Shown here: positions 9,224-18,091 of the stretch, in pieces | Layout of the letters: the number at the start of each line of letters is the position of its first letter | How positions within the stretch are numbered: the first letter of the stretch is position 1 | Assembly: GCA_963784675.1 (NCBI GenBank) | Contig: CAWASE010000014.1 | Span: 1-64,000 of the forward strand | DNA length: 64,000 nucleotides | Direction: 5' to 3' | DNA from: SCTD01 sp963784675 | Lineage (GTDB): Bacteria; Actinomycetota; Actinomycetes; Mycobacteriales; SCTD01 | Made by a program: the position numbers and the translations under genes | The notes under the pieces: generated by a model | Database searches by the model: none | What the model was told of the DNA's origin: nothing | What the model saw: only the letters and a program-made list of their open reading frames with translations

Positions 9224-10484
9224 GCCCGCCGGTCGACGGCCCCCCGCCGGAGCAGCCTGCGCGCACGGACCTGAGCCGGCGGAGGCTGCTCGGGTTGCTC
9301 GGCGCGGGCGCCGTGGGCCTGGGCGTCGGCGGGGGCGGGGTCGCGCTCGCCGCGCCGCTGCTGGACGGTGCCGGACCGTCCGAGGTCGTGCCCTTCCGCG
9401 GGGTGCACCAGGCCGGGATCACCACGGCGGTGCAGGGGCACCTGCACTTCGCCTCCTTCGACGTCACGACCACCGACCGGGCCGCGCTGGTCCGACTGCT
9501 GCAGCGCTGGACCCGGGCTGCCGAGCAGCTGTGCGCGGGCGACGAGGTGGGCGAGGGCGCGCTCGGGGCGCCGCTCGCGCCGCCGGACGACACCGGTGAG
9601 GCCGTCGGCCACGGCGCCGCGCGCCTGACGCTGACCTTCGGGATCGGGCCGTCGCTGTTCGACGACCGGTTCGGGCTCGCTGCCCAGCGGCCGCCGGCGC
9701 TCGCCGACCTGCCGGCGTTCGCCCGCGACACGCTGGACGCCGCGCGCTCGGGCGGCGACCTCTGCGTCCAGGCCTGCGCCGACGACCCGCAGGTGGCGGT
9801 GCACGCCGTCCGCACCCTCAGCCGGCTCGCCGCCGGAGCGGCCGCCGTGCGGTGGGCCCAGCTGGGCTTCGGGCGGGCGTCCAGCACCAGCACTGACCAG
9901 CAGACGCCGCGCAACCTGTTCGGCTTCAAGGACGGCACCGCCAACGTCACCGGCGAGGACCCCGCCACGCTCCGCGACCACGTCTGGGCGAGCAGGACGA
10001 CGGCGCCGCCTGGATGGCGGACGGTTCCTACCTCGTCGCGCGGCGCATCCGGATGACGATCGAGACCTGGGACCGTACGTCGCTGCGGGAGCAGGAGCAG
10101 GTCGTCGGCAGGGACAAGCGCGAGGGCGCCCCCCTCGGCGCCGTGCACGAGCGCGACCCGATCGAGCTGTCCGCGCTGCCGGTCGACTCCCACGTGGCGC
10201 TGGCCCACCCGGCCAGGAACGGTGGGGCGCGGCTGCTGCGCCGCGGGTACAACTTCGTCGACGGGTCCGACGGGCTCGGCCACCTGGACGCGGGCCTGTT
10301 CTTCCTGGCCTACCAGCGCGACCCGCGCACCGGCTTCGTGCCGATCCAGCGGGCCCTGTCCAGGTCGGACGCGATGAACGAGTACCTGCGGCACACCTCG
10401 TCGTCGTTGTGGGCCGTCCCTGGTGGGGTAGGGGCGGGTGCCGGGGAGTCGGGCGGCTGGTGGGGACAGTCCCTGCTGGGCTGA
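9220..10484 (+). CDS. efeB: EfeB: Tat-exported DyP-type haem peroxidase (one frameshift)
   Basis: GTG 9220 overlaps the efeO stop. The N-terminus has a twin-arginine signal (SRRRLLGLLG) and a hydrophobic run ending AAPLL. The dye-decolourising peroxidase signature GFKDGTANV is present, with the catalytic Asp of the GxxDG motif, followed by the C-terminal region LLRRGYNF...LFFLAYQRDP typical of the family. It acts outside the membrane as the oxidase or deferrochelatase component of EfeUOB. The frame breaks around 9986-9992 (TGGGCGAGCAG); one added G gives WAEQDDGAAWMADGSYL and restores the full protein. About 420 residues after repair, a normal length. Confidence 0.9.
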
Positions 10485-10551
10485 GGACGGGACCCGCACG
10501 AAACCCACCGGTCGACGCGCGCAACGATGTGGACGCCGCTGCGTTGTCTCG

Positions 10552-10567
10552 GGCAACTGATGTTGCC
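10552..10567. promoter_or_regulatory. Perfect 6-bp palindrome upstream of the glycan locus
   Basis: GGCAAC-TGAT-GTTGCC lies in the 193-base gap between efeB and the sugar transferase gene at 10678. It is a compact perfect inverted repeat of operator type. A TTGTCT just upstream could be part of a promoter. No regulator family can be named from it, and a chance palindrome is possible. Confidence 0.3.
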
Positions 10568-10677
10568 GGCAGGCGGCGTCCTGGGTGGAGGAGTGGGCGC
10601 GTGTCCGGTGCAGGTGACGTCGCGACCGGCCGGTCCGTCGGCGCGCGTCGTCCCGGGCAGCCGGGAGCCGCTGCCTC

Positions 10678-12057
10678 GTGACCGAGCTCCTGCCGGTCCT
10701 GCTCCTGCCGCAGGCCGCCGCCCTCGACCTGCCGCGCCCGCCGTCGTGGATCACCCGTGCTGCGGTCGCCGTGCACCGTGGTGCCCCCGTCCCGGGGGTC
10801 GTGGCCGTCGACGCCGCTGCGGCCGTCTCCGTCGCCGTCCTGGCGGACGTGTCCCTGCTCCTGCCGTCGCTGCTGGTCGTCGCGCTCCTGCTGTCCGGGC
10901 GCACGTACCGCGACCGCGACCGGATCGTCGCGCGCGGGCTCGCCTGGTGGCCGCGGCTGCTGCTGGGACCGGCGCTGCTGGCCGGTCTGGCCACGACGGT
11001 GCTCGACCGGACGCCGCCGGCCCGCACCGGCGTCGCCACGGCAGCCACCCTGCTGGCGCTGCTGGCGGTGCGGTCGCTGGCCTGGCTGTGGGTCTCGCTG
11101 CGTCGGCGCGCCGGCCGGGACCGGGCGACCTGCCTGGTGGTGGGCAGCGGAGAGCGCGCAGCCACCCTCGCGCGCACCCTGGCTCGGCACCCCGACTTCG
11201 GGCTCGACGTCACCACCAGGCTGCCCGTCGAGCGGCTGGGCGACCCGGTGGCGCTGGGCCGCGCGGTCCGGGCCTCCGGCAGCGACCACGTCCTGCTCGT
11301 CGCAGGCGGCGCCACGGCCGCCCCGCTGCGGCGGGCGCTGGGCCTCACCGCGCACTTCTCGCTCGTCCCGGAGGTGTCCGACGCGCTGCTCGACGCCCGC
11401 GCCGGCCACCGCGTCGGAGGCATCGCCGTCCTGCCCTTGGGCCGACCGCTGCGCGGCCCCACGGCCCTGCGCGGCAAGCGGACCGCGGACGTCCTGGGCA
11501 GCCTGCTGCTGCTGGCGCTGTCGGGCCCGCTGCTGCTCGCGTCGGCGCTGGCGATCCGGCTCGTCGACGGGGGTCCGGTGCTCTACCGCCAGCGACGTAC
11601 CGGGCGCCACGGGCGACCGTTCGAGATCGTCAAGCTCCGCACCATGCGGCGGGGCGCCCATACCGAGCAGGGCGCCCTGACGACCTACAACACCAGCGAC
11701 GGGCTGCTGTTCAAGATGGCTGCCGACCCGCGCATCACCCGCACCGGCGGCTTTCTGCGCACGGCCGGGCTCGACGAGCTGCCGCAGCTGTGGAACGTGC
11801 TGCGCGGCGACATGAGCCTGGTGGGGCCGCGGCCGCTGCCGGTCGAGGCCGCCTCGTTCTCGCCGCGCGACGGGGAGCGCCACCTCGTGCTCCCGGGCAT
11901 GACCGGCCTGTGGCAGGTCAGCGGCGGTTCCTCGCTGCGCTACCGCGAGATGGTCGACCTCGACCTCGCCTACGTCCACGGCTGGTCGCTGGCGCTGGAT
12001 GCCCAGATCCTCGCCTCCACCGTCGGCGTCCTGGCCGGAGCCGTGCTCCGGCGTTGA
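10678..12057 (+). CDS. Polyprenyl-phosphate sugar-1-phosphate transferase (WbaP/CpsE type)
   Basis: 459 residues. The N-terminal half holds hydrophobic helices and a CoA-binding-like segment (CLVVGSGERAATLARTLARH). The C-terminal bacterial sugar transferase domain begins with a membrane helix, then VLYRQRRTGRHGRPFEIVKL, RTMRRGAH, LRTAGLDELPQLWNVL, MSLVGPRP and LPGMTGLWQVSG. These are the hallmark motifs of the family that transfers a sugar-1-phosphate to undecaprenyl phosphate. It thus catalyses the committed first step of lipid-linked repeat-unit assembly at the inner membrane face. The GTG start follows a 193-base intergenic region, so this is likely the first gene of the locus. The stop overlaps the next glycosyltransferase gene. 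Confidence 0.93.
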   Translation: MTELLPVLLLPQAAALDLPRPPSWITRAAVAVHRGAPVPGVVAVDAAAAVSVAVLADVSLLLPSLLVVALLLSGRTYRDRDRIVARGLAWWPRLLLGPALLAGLATTVLDRTPPARTGVATAATLLALLAVRSLAWLWVSLRRRAGRDRATCLVVGSGERAATLARTLARHPDFGLDVTTRLPVERLGDPVALGRAVRASGSDHVLLVAGGATAAPLRRALGLTAHFSLVPEVSDALLDARAGHRVGGIAVLPLGRPLRGPTALRGKRTADVLGSLLLLALSGPLLLASALAIRLVDGGPVLYRQRRTGRHGRPFEIVKLRTMRRGAHTEQGALTTYNTSDGLLFKMAADPRITRTGGFLRTAGLDELPQLWNVLRGDMSLVGPRPLPVEAASFSPRDGERHLVLPGMTGLWQVSGGSSLRYREMVDLDLAYVHGWSLALDAQILASTVGVLAGAVLRR

Positions 12058-13094
12058 GGGTGCTGCTGGTCAACGATCTGCCGCCCGGCGGCGCCTCGGG
12101 CACCGAGGTGCACGTCGAGCTGCTGCGGGACGGCTTGCGCGCCGGCGGTGACGAGGTCGAGGTCTTCCACGGCCCCGGCCGCCTCGGGCGGGTCGGCGAC
12201 CTCTGGGACCCGTTCGCCCGGCGCACGCTGCGAGCGGTCGTCGCCGGCTTCCGGCCGGACGTCGTGCATGCCCACAACGTGGTCCGCGAGCTCTCGACCG
12301 CGGTGCTGACGGGACTCGCGCCGCTGCCGTTGGTGCTGACCGCGCACGACGGCCGGCTGCTCGGGGACGCCGACGGCCAGGGCCGGCTGCTGCGCGCCTA
12401 CCAGCGCAGGCGCGCGCCGCTGGACGCCGCCGTCGTGCGGCGCAGCGCCGACCTGGTGCTGGCGGTCTCGCCGTCGCTGGCCGCGCGGCTGTCGGCGGCC
12501 GGCTTCGCGAAGGTGCGGCAGGCTCGCGCATGGGCGGCGGATCCCGTCGCGCCGCTGCGGCCGCCGCAGGACTGCAGCGCGCTGGTGTTCCTCGGTCGGC
12601 TCGACGCCGACAAGGGCGTGCACGTGCTCTGCGAGGCCGCCCTGCGGCTGCCGCCGGGAAGGTTGCTGCTGGCCGGGCCGGGCCGGCTGGACCACCCTGC
12701 GGTCGACTCCGGGCACGTGCGGCTGCTCGGCACCCTGGACCGGCCGGGGGTCTCGCGGCTGCTGGCCGAGGCCCGGGCGGTGGTGGCCCCTTCGCTGCCG
12801 TCGCTGCGGCCAGAAGGCGCGCCGCTGGTGCTGCTCGAGGCGCTGGTGCACGGCCGGCCCATCGTGGTCAGTGACGACGTCGGGGCGGCCGGGCTGACCG
12901 CGGGCGGCAGCGCCGGGCTCGTCGTTCCTGCGGGCGACCCGACGGCGCTCGCCGCTGCCCTGCAGCTGCTGCTGGACGACGCCGCGCTGGTGGCGCGCCT
13001 GGCGGCCGGGGCGCGGGCGCAGGCCCCCGCCTACGGACCGGCGGCCGGGCTGGCCCGGGTCCGCTCGGCCTACGCCGCCGTCGGGGCGGGGTAG
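12054..13094 (+). CDS. Family 4 glycosyltransferase
   Basis: GT-B fold protein of about 346 residues. The N-terminus has VLLVNDLPPGGASGTEVHVE and DVVHAHN. The C-terminal nucleotide-sugar domain has LVFLGRLDADKGVHVLCEA and PEGAPLVLLEALVHGRPIV, with the EX7E-type glutamates. It retains its anomeric configuration by family rule; donor and acceptor are unknown. The TTG at 12054 overlaps the preceding stop; an in-frame GTG at 12060 is the alternative start. It probably adds the second sugar after the transferase at 10678. It converges on the histidine kinase gene five bases away. Confidence 0.88.
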   Translation: MRVLLVNDLPPGGASGTEVHVELLRDGLRAGGDEVEVFHGPGRLGRVGDLWDPFARRTLRAVVAGFRPDVVHAHNVVRELSTAVLTGLAPLPLVLTAHDGRLLGDADGQGRLLRAYQRRRAPLDAAVVRRSADLVLAVSPSLAARLSAAGFAKVRQARAWAADPVAPLRPPQDCSALVFLGRLDADKGVHVLCEAALRLPPGRLLLAGPGRLDHPAVDSGHVRLLGTLDRPGVSRLLAEARAVVAPSLPSLRPEGAPLVLLEALVHGRPIVVSDDVGAAGLTAGGSAGLVVPAGDPTALAAALQLLLDDAALVARLAAGARAQAPAYGPAAGLARVRSAYAAVGAG

Positions 13095-13099
13095 CGCGC

Positions 13100-14839
13100 T
13101 CAGCCCAGCGGCAGCACGGCCGTCACCCGGCCGCCCGCGGGACCGCTCTGCGCGCAGAAGTCGCCGCCGAGCTGCTCGGCCCGCTCACGCATGGAGAGAA
13201 GGCCGACGCCCACCCGCCAGGGGGCCGTGCTGCGCCCGTCGTCGTAGACCTCCACGGTGAGCCGCAGCTGGTCGCAGGCCAGCCGGACGGTCGCGTGCCG
13301 CGCGCCGGCGTGCCGGGCCACGTTGGTGAGCGCCTCGACGACGATGCGGTAGGCCGCGACCTCGACCGCCGCCGGCATCTGCGGCAGCGCCGTCGGCGTC
13401 TCCAGGCTGACGGTGAGCCGTCGGCCGTCGGCCGCGTGCAGCCCCGCCGTCCGCTGGCTCAGCGCGCCGACCAGGCCGAGCTCGTCGACCGCTGGAGGGC
13501 GCAGGCCCTCGACGACGCGACGGACGTCGTCCAGGGCGGTGGCGGTGTCTTCCCGCAGCGCCGCCAGCAGGGCGTGGGCGCGGACGGGGTCGGCGTCCAG
13601 CGTGTTGCGCGCCGCGTCCGCGGCGTAGGCGATCCCGGTCAGCGTCGGTCCGACCGTGTCGTGCAGGTCGTGCCGCAACCGGCGTCGCTCGTCCTCGACG
13701 GCGGTGATCACCCCGGCCCGGCTGTCCTGCAGGGCGCGGGTCAGCGTCAGCGCGTGCAGCATCTGCACCAGCGCCGGAGTGACGACGTCCAGCGTGGTGC
13801 GGTCCTGGCGGGTCAGCCGCAGCTCGCCGGGGCGGAGGCCGACGTCCAGGCGACCGAGCTGCTGCGTCCCGAGCAGCAGCGGCAGCGGGACGACGACGGT
13901 GCTGCAGGTGCCCGACACGGCCACCGGCTCCGCGCCGTCGGTGAGGGCCGCGTAGGGCAGCCCGAGCGCCTCGCGCAGGGCGCGCAGCGCCAGGACCGGG
14001 TCGGCCAGGGTCCGGCCGACGTGCGAGGCAGCACGGACGGTGTCCTCGCGCGGACCGAACAGCAGCTGGTCGGCGACCCCGAGCAGCAGCTGCCGGACCC
14101 CGTGGTACCCGGCGGCGACGAACGCGGCGACGACGGCGGACTCCCCGACCGTCAGGCGGCTGCCGCGCAACCCCTCGATGCTCGCCACGACCCCGACGAA
14201 GACGGCGACGGCCGCCACCAGCGCCCCGGCCTCACCGACCGTGCGGGTGCTGGCGGTGCGGACGTCGACCACCTCCGGACGCACCAGCCCGACGGCGAGC
14301 CCGACGGGCAGGGCGCTCAGCGCCACCGTGGTCAGGACGGCGCCGACCGGTCCTTCGGACAGGAACGCCAGGTGCCCGGCCACGAGCAGGCCGCTCACGC
14401 CGAGCAGCACCGCCCAGTGCAGGCTCAGCCGCTCGTCCGGGGACGCCCCTTCGACGCGCCACCAGACGCAGGCCGCCACGAGGCAGAACTGCACGAGCCC
14501 GTAGACCCCGACCGTCGCGGCATCGCCCGCGTCGAGCACCGCCAGCAGGCCGGTCGACGCCACGACGGCGGTGACGGTGAGCCCGACCGTGGGGGCGGGC
14601 CGTCCGTCGGGATACAGCAGCACGAGCACCGGGAAGGTCAGGCTCAGGGCAGCGACCGCCGCGGTCGACGAGAGGTCCGGGAGCCGGGGGTGCAGGACGG
14701 TCGCCAGGACCAGCAGCCCGCCGGTCGCCGCCGTCAGGGTGGTGAGCACCGCCGGAGCCGCGGCTCGTCGCACGACGACGGCACAGAGCAGGAAGACGCC
14801 GGCCAGGCTCACCTCGCACAGGATGACGGTGCTGCTCAC
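13100..14839 (-). CDS. NarL-type sensor histidine kinase, membrane
   Basis: 579 residues. Eight or so hydrophobic helices fill the first ~290 residues, then a GAF-like region and a HisKA_3 dimerisation domain with RHDLHDTVGPTLTGIAYA, where the first His of HDLHD is the phospho-acceptor. An HATPase_c domain follows (VVEALTNVARHAGARHATV; GVGLLSMRERAEQLGG). GTG 14839 overlaps the stop of the response regulator gene upstream, so the two are co-translated. It probably senses an envelope or membrane signal and phosphorylates that regulator. Its position inside the glycan locus suggests, without proving, control of surface polysaccharide. Confidence 0.9.
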   Translation of the reverse strand: MSSTVILCEVSLAGVFLLCAVVVRRAAAPAVLTTLTAATGGLLVLATVLHPRLPDLSSTAAVAALSLTFPVLVLLYPDGRPAPTVGLTVTAVVASTGLLAVLDAGDAATVGVYGLVQFCLVAACVWWRVEGASPDERLSLHWAVLLGVSGLLVAGHLAFLSEGPVGAVLTTVALSALPVGLAVGLVRPEVVDVRTASTRTVGEAGALVAAVAVFVGVVASIEGLRGSRLTVGESAVVAAFVAAGYHGVRQLLLGVADQLLFGPREDTVRAASHVGRTLADPVLALRALREALGLPYAALTDGAEPVAVSGTCSTVVVPLPLLLGTQQLGRLDVGLRPGELRLTRQDRTTLDVVTPALVQMLHALTLTRALQDSRAGVITAVEDERRRLRHDLHDTVGPTLTGIAYAADAARNTLDADPVRAHALLAALREDTATALDDVRRVVEGLRPPAVDELGLVGALSQRTAGLHAADGRRLTVSLETPTALPQMPAAVEVAAYRIVVEALTNVARHAGARHATVRLACDQLRLTVEVYDDGRSTAPWRVGVGLLSMRERAEQLGGDFCAQSGPAGGRVTAVLPLG

Positions 14840-15507
14840 CGTCGGCCGAGCCCGGCCTCGCGGGCCCGGACGATCGCGGCCGGGCGGTCGGCCACCGACA
14901 GCTTGGTGAAGACCGACGACAGATGGTTGGCGACCGTCTTGGCCGACAGCGAAAGAGCCTGCGCGACAGCGGCGTTGCGCATCCCCGCGGCGACGTGGTC
15001 CAGGATCTCGCGCTCGCGCGGGGTGAGCTGCGGGAACGCCTCCACGGGGGCCGGCGGCGCACTGAAGAAGCTCAGCACCCGGCTCGCCACGCCCGGCCCG
15101 AAGATCACCTCCCCGGCGGCGACGGCCCGCAGCGCGCGCTCGATCTCCTGCTGCCCGGCCCCCTTGAGGAGATAGCCGCGGGCGCCGGCCCGGACCGCCC
15201 CGAACACGACGTCGTCGTCCTCGTACATGGTGAGCACCACGACGGCGACGCCCGGTACGGCCTCGGTGATCCGCCGGGTCGCTGTCAGGCCGTCGGTGCC
15301 GGGCATCTGGATGTCCATCACCACGACGTCCGGTCGCAGCAGCTGCGCGGCGCGGACCGCCTGCTCGCCGTCGGCGGCCTCCTCGACGACCTCGAAACCG
15401 GGCAGCGACTCCAGCAGCGCGCGGAGCCCGCGTCGCACCACGAGGTGGTCGTCGGCCAGCAGCACCCTGATGCGGGATGCCTCGACAGGACCGGTCACGA
15501 GCGTCAT
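14836..15507 (-). CDS. LuxR/NarL-family response regulator
   Basis: 223 residues. The receiver domain has ADDH (acidic pocket), the phospho-accepting Asp in VVVMDIQMPGTDGL and the conserved lysine in YLLKGA. The LuxR-type helix-turn-helix reads LTPREREILDHVAAG followed by SAKTVANHLSSVFTKL. It pairs with the kinase at 13100 through a four-base overlap. The ATG at 15507 has GGGAG only one base upstream, so an in-frame GTG four codons inside may be the true start. The 155 bases upstream separate it from the divergent membrane-protein gene and should hold its promoter. Confidence 0.92.
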   Translation of the reverse strand: MTLVTGPVEASRIRVLLADDHLVVRRGLRALLESLPGFEVVEEAADGEQAVRAAQLLRPDVVVMDIQMPGTDGLTATRRITEAVPGVAVVVLTMYEDDDVVFGAVRAGARGYLLKGAGQQEIERALRAVAAGEVIFGPGVASRVLSFFSAPPAPVEAFPQLTPREREILDHVAAGMRNAAVAQALSLSAKTVANHLSSVFTKLSVADRPAAIVRAREAGLGRR

Positions 15508-15662
15508 GCTCCCGCCTGCCGGTCGATCTGCACAGGGCAGAGCTCCCGGTGCGGCCGGGACGGGTTCCCGGCCGGTAGGGACGTCGCACCCGTGCGTCGG
15601 GCACCCCGGCGCGGGAGGGTGGCGTCCGACGTCAGGGGGCGTCACCGAGCCAGGAGCAGACC

Positions 15663-16064
15663 ATGACCGCGACGGACACCCGCACCGCACGAACCTTCTC
15701 CACCGCCAACCGCGTGGGCCTTGGCCTCGGCGCCGTGCTCGGCCTGCTCGACGTCGCCGCACCGCTGATCTTTCCGACCGGGAGTCCCGGCGAGGACGGT
15801 CCGCCGGTGGGCATCACGGTCCTCGGCGTCGTCCTGGGGCTGGTCACGCTGGCCGCCGTCTACCGCGCCTGGACGACCGGGAGCCGCCCCATGGTGCGGT
15901 TGATCGCCGGCACCCGGCTGCTGTCGATGATCAGCGGACTTCCCGCGTTCTTCGTCGACGTCGATGCCTGGATCAAGGTCGTCGTCGCCGTCTTCGCGGT
16001 GCTGACGCTGCTGTGCGTGGGGCTCATGCTGCGTCCATCGGGGCGGGTCTCGGTCACCGACTGA
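15663..16064 (+). CDS. Small four-helix membrane protein, function unknown
   Basis: 133 residues with four predicted membrane helices (around residues 18-38, 47-67, 78-98 and 104-124) and short hydrophilic ends. AGGAG sits about six bases before the ATG. I recognise no family. It is divergent from the two-component operon and could be a target of that regulator, or simply share its promoter region. It is followed 47 bases later by a glycosyltransferase gene on the same strand. Confidence 0.7.
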   Translation: MTATDTRTARTFSTANRVGLGLGAVLGLLDVAAPLIFPTGSPGEDGPPVGITVLGVVLGLVTLAAVYRAWTTGSRPMVRLIAGTRLLSMISGLPAFFVDVDAWIKVVVAVFAVLTLLCVGLMLRPSGRVSVTD

Positions 16065-16111
16065 CCCACCCCGGCGGTGGGGGGGACGGGGCCACGACGG
16101 ACACTGCCCGG

Positions 16112-16936
16112 ATGAGGCTGTCCGTCGTGGTTCCCACCCGCGACCGTCCTCGACTGCTCGCCGGCTGCCTGGCCGCGCTGCTTCCGCAGCTGCGTGCCGA
16201 CGACGAGCTGCTGGTCGTCGACAGCGCGTCGCAGATGCCCGTCGCGGGTGCTGCGGTGCGCTGCACGGCTCCCGGAGCCAGCCGGGCCAGGAACGCGGGC
16301 TGGCAGGCCGCCACGGGTGAGGCCGTCGCCTTCCTGGACGACGACGTCCGGGTCGAGCCGGGCTGGCGCGACGCGGTGGAGCCCGCGCTGGACGGTGTCG
16401 ACGTGGCGTGCGGGCGCGTGCAGGTGCCGCCGGAGCAGGCCGGGGTCGAACGGCCGGTGGCCGTCACCCCGGACGTGGCCGAGACCCTGCTCACCGCCGG
16501 GGGACCGGTGCTCGGCGTCTCGGCGAACCTGGTCGTGCGTCGGACCGCCTTGGACGTCCACGGGGGGTTCGACGAGCGCCTCGGGCCGGGCACCTGGTTC
16601 GCTGCCGCGGAGGACGTCGAGCTGCTGGACCGGCTGCTGCGCGAAGGCTGCACGGGTCGCTACGCGCCGTCGTTGTCGGCCTCGCACGTGCAGTGGCGGG
16701 GCCGCCGGGCGCTGCTGCGGCTGGACTGGGGCTACGGCAAAGGCGCTGGTGCCAGGGCGGTCTGGGCCGGCGGTGCCTACGGACGGCGGCTGGCTCGGCA
16801 GGCCCTGTGGCAGGACGCGCTGCGGCCGGTGGCCGGCGACGCGCTCGCGGGCTACCAGTTCGGGGTCGCCACCGGGCTGGTGCGTGCCTCGGGCACGGTC
16901 GCCGGGCTGGTGGTGGCGGCGGTGGTCCGTCGGTGA
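16112..16936 (+). CDS. Family 2 glycosyltransferase
   Basis: 274 residues, GT-A fold. Motifs: SVVVPTRDRPRLLAGCL at the start, ASRARNAGW, the DxD-type FLDDDV that binds the metal and nucleotide, and GGFDERLGPGTWFAAAEDVE as the catalytic-base region. The C-terminal part (SHVQW, GYGKGAGARAVW, then AGYQFGVATGLVRASG) closely parallels the protein at 20135-20926, so the two are paralogues. The stop overlaps the GTG of the next gene (GTGA), forming a coupled pair. It acts at the inner membrane face; the sugar is unknown. Confidence 0.88.
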   Translation: MRLSVVVPTRDRPRLLAGCLAALLPQLRADDELLVVDSASQMPVAGAAVRCTAPGASRARNAGWQAATGEAVAFLDDDVRVEPGWRDAVEPALDGVDVACGRVQVPPEQAGVERPVAVTPDVAETLLTAGGPVLGVSANLVVRRTALDVHGGFDERLGPGTWFAAAEDVELLDRLLREGCTGRYAPSLSASHVQWRGRRALLRLDWGYGKGAGARAVWAGGAYGRRLARQALWQDALRPVAGDALAGYQFGVATGLVRASGTVAGLVVAAVVRR

Positions 16937-18078
16937 GGGTGGCGCTGTACCACCCCTGGGTCTACCTGCGCAGCGGCGTCGAGCGCTGGATCGTCGAGAC
17001 GGTGACCCGCAGCCGGCACGACTGGACCGTCTACACCCACCGCTACGAGCCCGACGCGACCTATCCCGAGCTGGGTGGGCTGCGGGTCGTCGAGCTCGCG
17101 CCGAGGGTGTCGGTCGAACGGTCGCTCCGGCCGCTCGCGCAGGCTGCCTGGACGATGGCGCGCACGCGGCTGCCCGCTGGGGACCAGGCCCTGCTCGTCA
17201 GCTCGGAGGGGCTGGGGGACCTGGTCGCGCTGCGCTCGGGCGTGCCGACGGTCGCCTACTGCCACACGCCGCTGAAGATCCTGCACGACCCGGCGGCAGC
17301 GTCGGTGGTGCGTGCCGAGTCAAGATCGCGTCGGGTGGCGGTCGGAGCCATCGGCCCGCTGTTCGACGCGGTCGACCGGCGGGCCTGGCAGCGCTACGCG
17401 CACGTGCTGGTGAACAGCACCGAGACGCTGGCGCGCGTGCAGGCGGCCCGGTTGCGGCCGGCCGGACCGCTCGAGGTGCTGGAGCCGGGGGTCGATCCCT
17501 CCTGGCTGCAGCCTTCGGCCGTGCAGACCGACGACCCCTACTTCCTGGTGGCCGGCCGCATCATGTGGCAGAAGAACCTCGAGCTCGCGCTGGCAGCCGT
17601 GCGGCTGCTCGCGGAGCGCGGCGTCCGGGTGCGGCTGGTCGTCGCGGGCATGGTCGACGTCAAGAGCCGGCCGTACCTGGAGACGCTGCGGGGCCTGGCC
17701 GCCGGGTTGCCGGTGACGTTCGAGCTCGCTCCGCCGGATGCGCGGCTGCGCGAGCTCTACGCCGGCTGCACCGCGCTGGTGTTCACCCCGCGCAACGAGG
17801 ACTTCGGGATGGTCGTCCTGGAGGCCATGGGCGCGGGGGCCCCGGTGCTGGCCGTCGACGCGGGAGGCCCGCGCAGCACCGTCACCGACGGCGTCACCGG
17901 CTGGCTGCGGCCGCCGACCCCGGAGGCGTTCGCCGAGCGGATGCAGGCGGCACTCGTGTCGGACCTCCGAGAGATGCGGTCCGCCGCCCGCGCCGAGGCG
18001 TCACGCCGAGGGTGGGACGCGCACGTGCGGCGCCTGGACGACGTCCTGGAGCACGTCGCGTCCGTCCGCCGGGCGTAG
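16933..18078 (+). CDS. Family 4 glycosyltransferase (mannosyltransferase-like)
   Basis: 381 residues, GT-B fold. N-terminal segment ALYHPWVYLRSGVERWIVE and VAYCHTPLKILHDP. The C-terminal domain has FLVAGRIMWQKNLELALAA, LVFTPRNEDFGMVVLEAMGAG (EX7E motif) and GGPRSTVTDGVTGWL. The overall pattern is common in actinobacterial polysaccharide mannosyl/glucosyl transferases, but the donor cannot be fixed. The GTG start overlaps the stop of the GT2 gene before it. It ends 13 bases before the convergent oxidoreductase gene. Confidence 0.88.
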   Translation: MRVALYHPWVYLRSGVERWIVETVTRSRHDWTVYTHRYEPDATYPELGGLRVVELAPRVSVERSLRPLAQAAWTMARTRLPAGDQALLVSSEGLGDLVALRSGVPTVAYCHTPLKILHDPAAASVVRAESRSRRVAVGAIGPLFDAVDRRAWQRYAHVLVNSTETLARVQAARLRPAGPLEVLEPGVDPSWLQPSAVQTDDPYFLVAGRIMWQKNLELALAAVRLLAERGVRVRLVVAGMVDVKSRPYLETLRGLAAGLPVTFELAPPDARLRELYAGCTALVFTPRNEDFGMVVLEAMGAGAPVLAVDAGGPRSTVTDGVTGWLRPPTPEAFAERMQAALVSDLREMRSAARAEASRRGWDAHVRRLDDVLEHVASVRRA

Positions 18079-18091
18079 AGCCCCGCCCTGC

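Noticed and set aside
9027..11979. Two long minus-strand frames (816 and 951 codons) across efeB and the sugar transferase
   Set aside because: Repetitive Arg/Gln/Ala/Gly composition, no motifs, and they cover two well-supported plus-strand genes.
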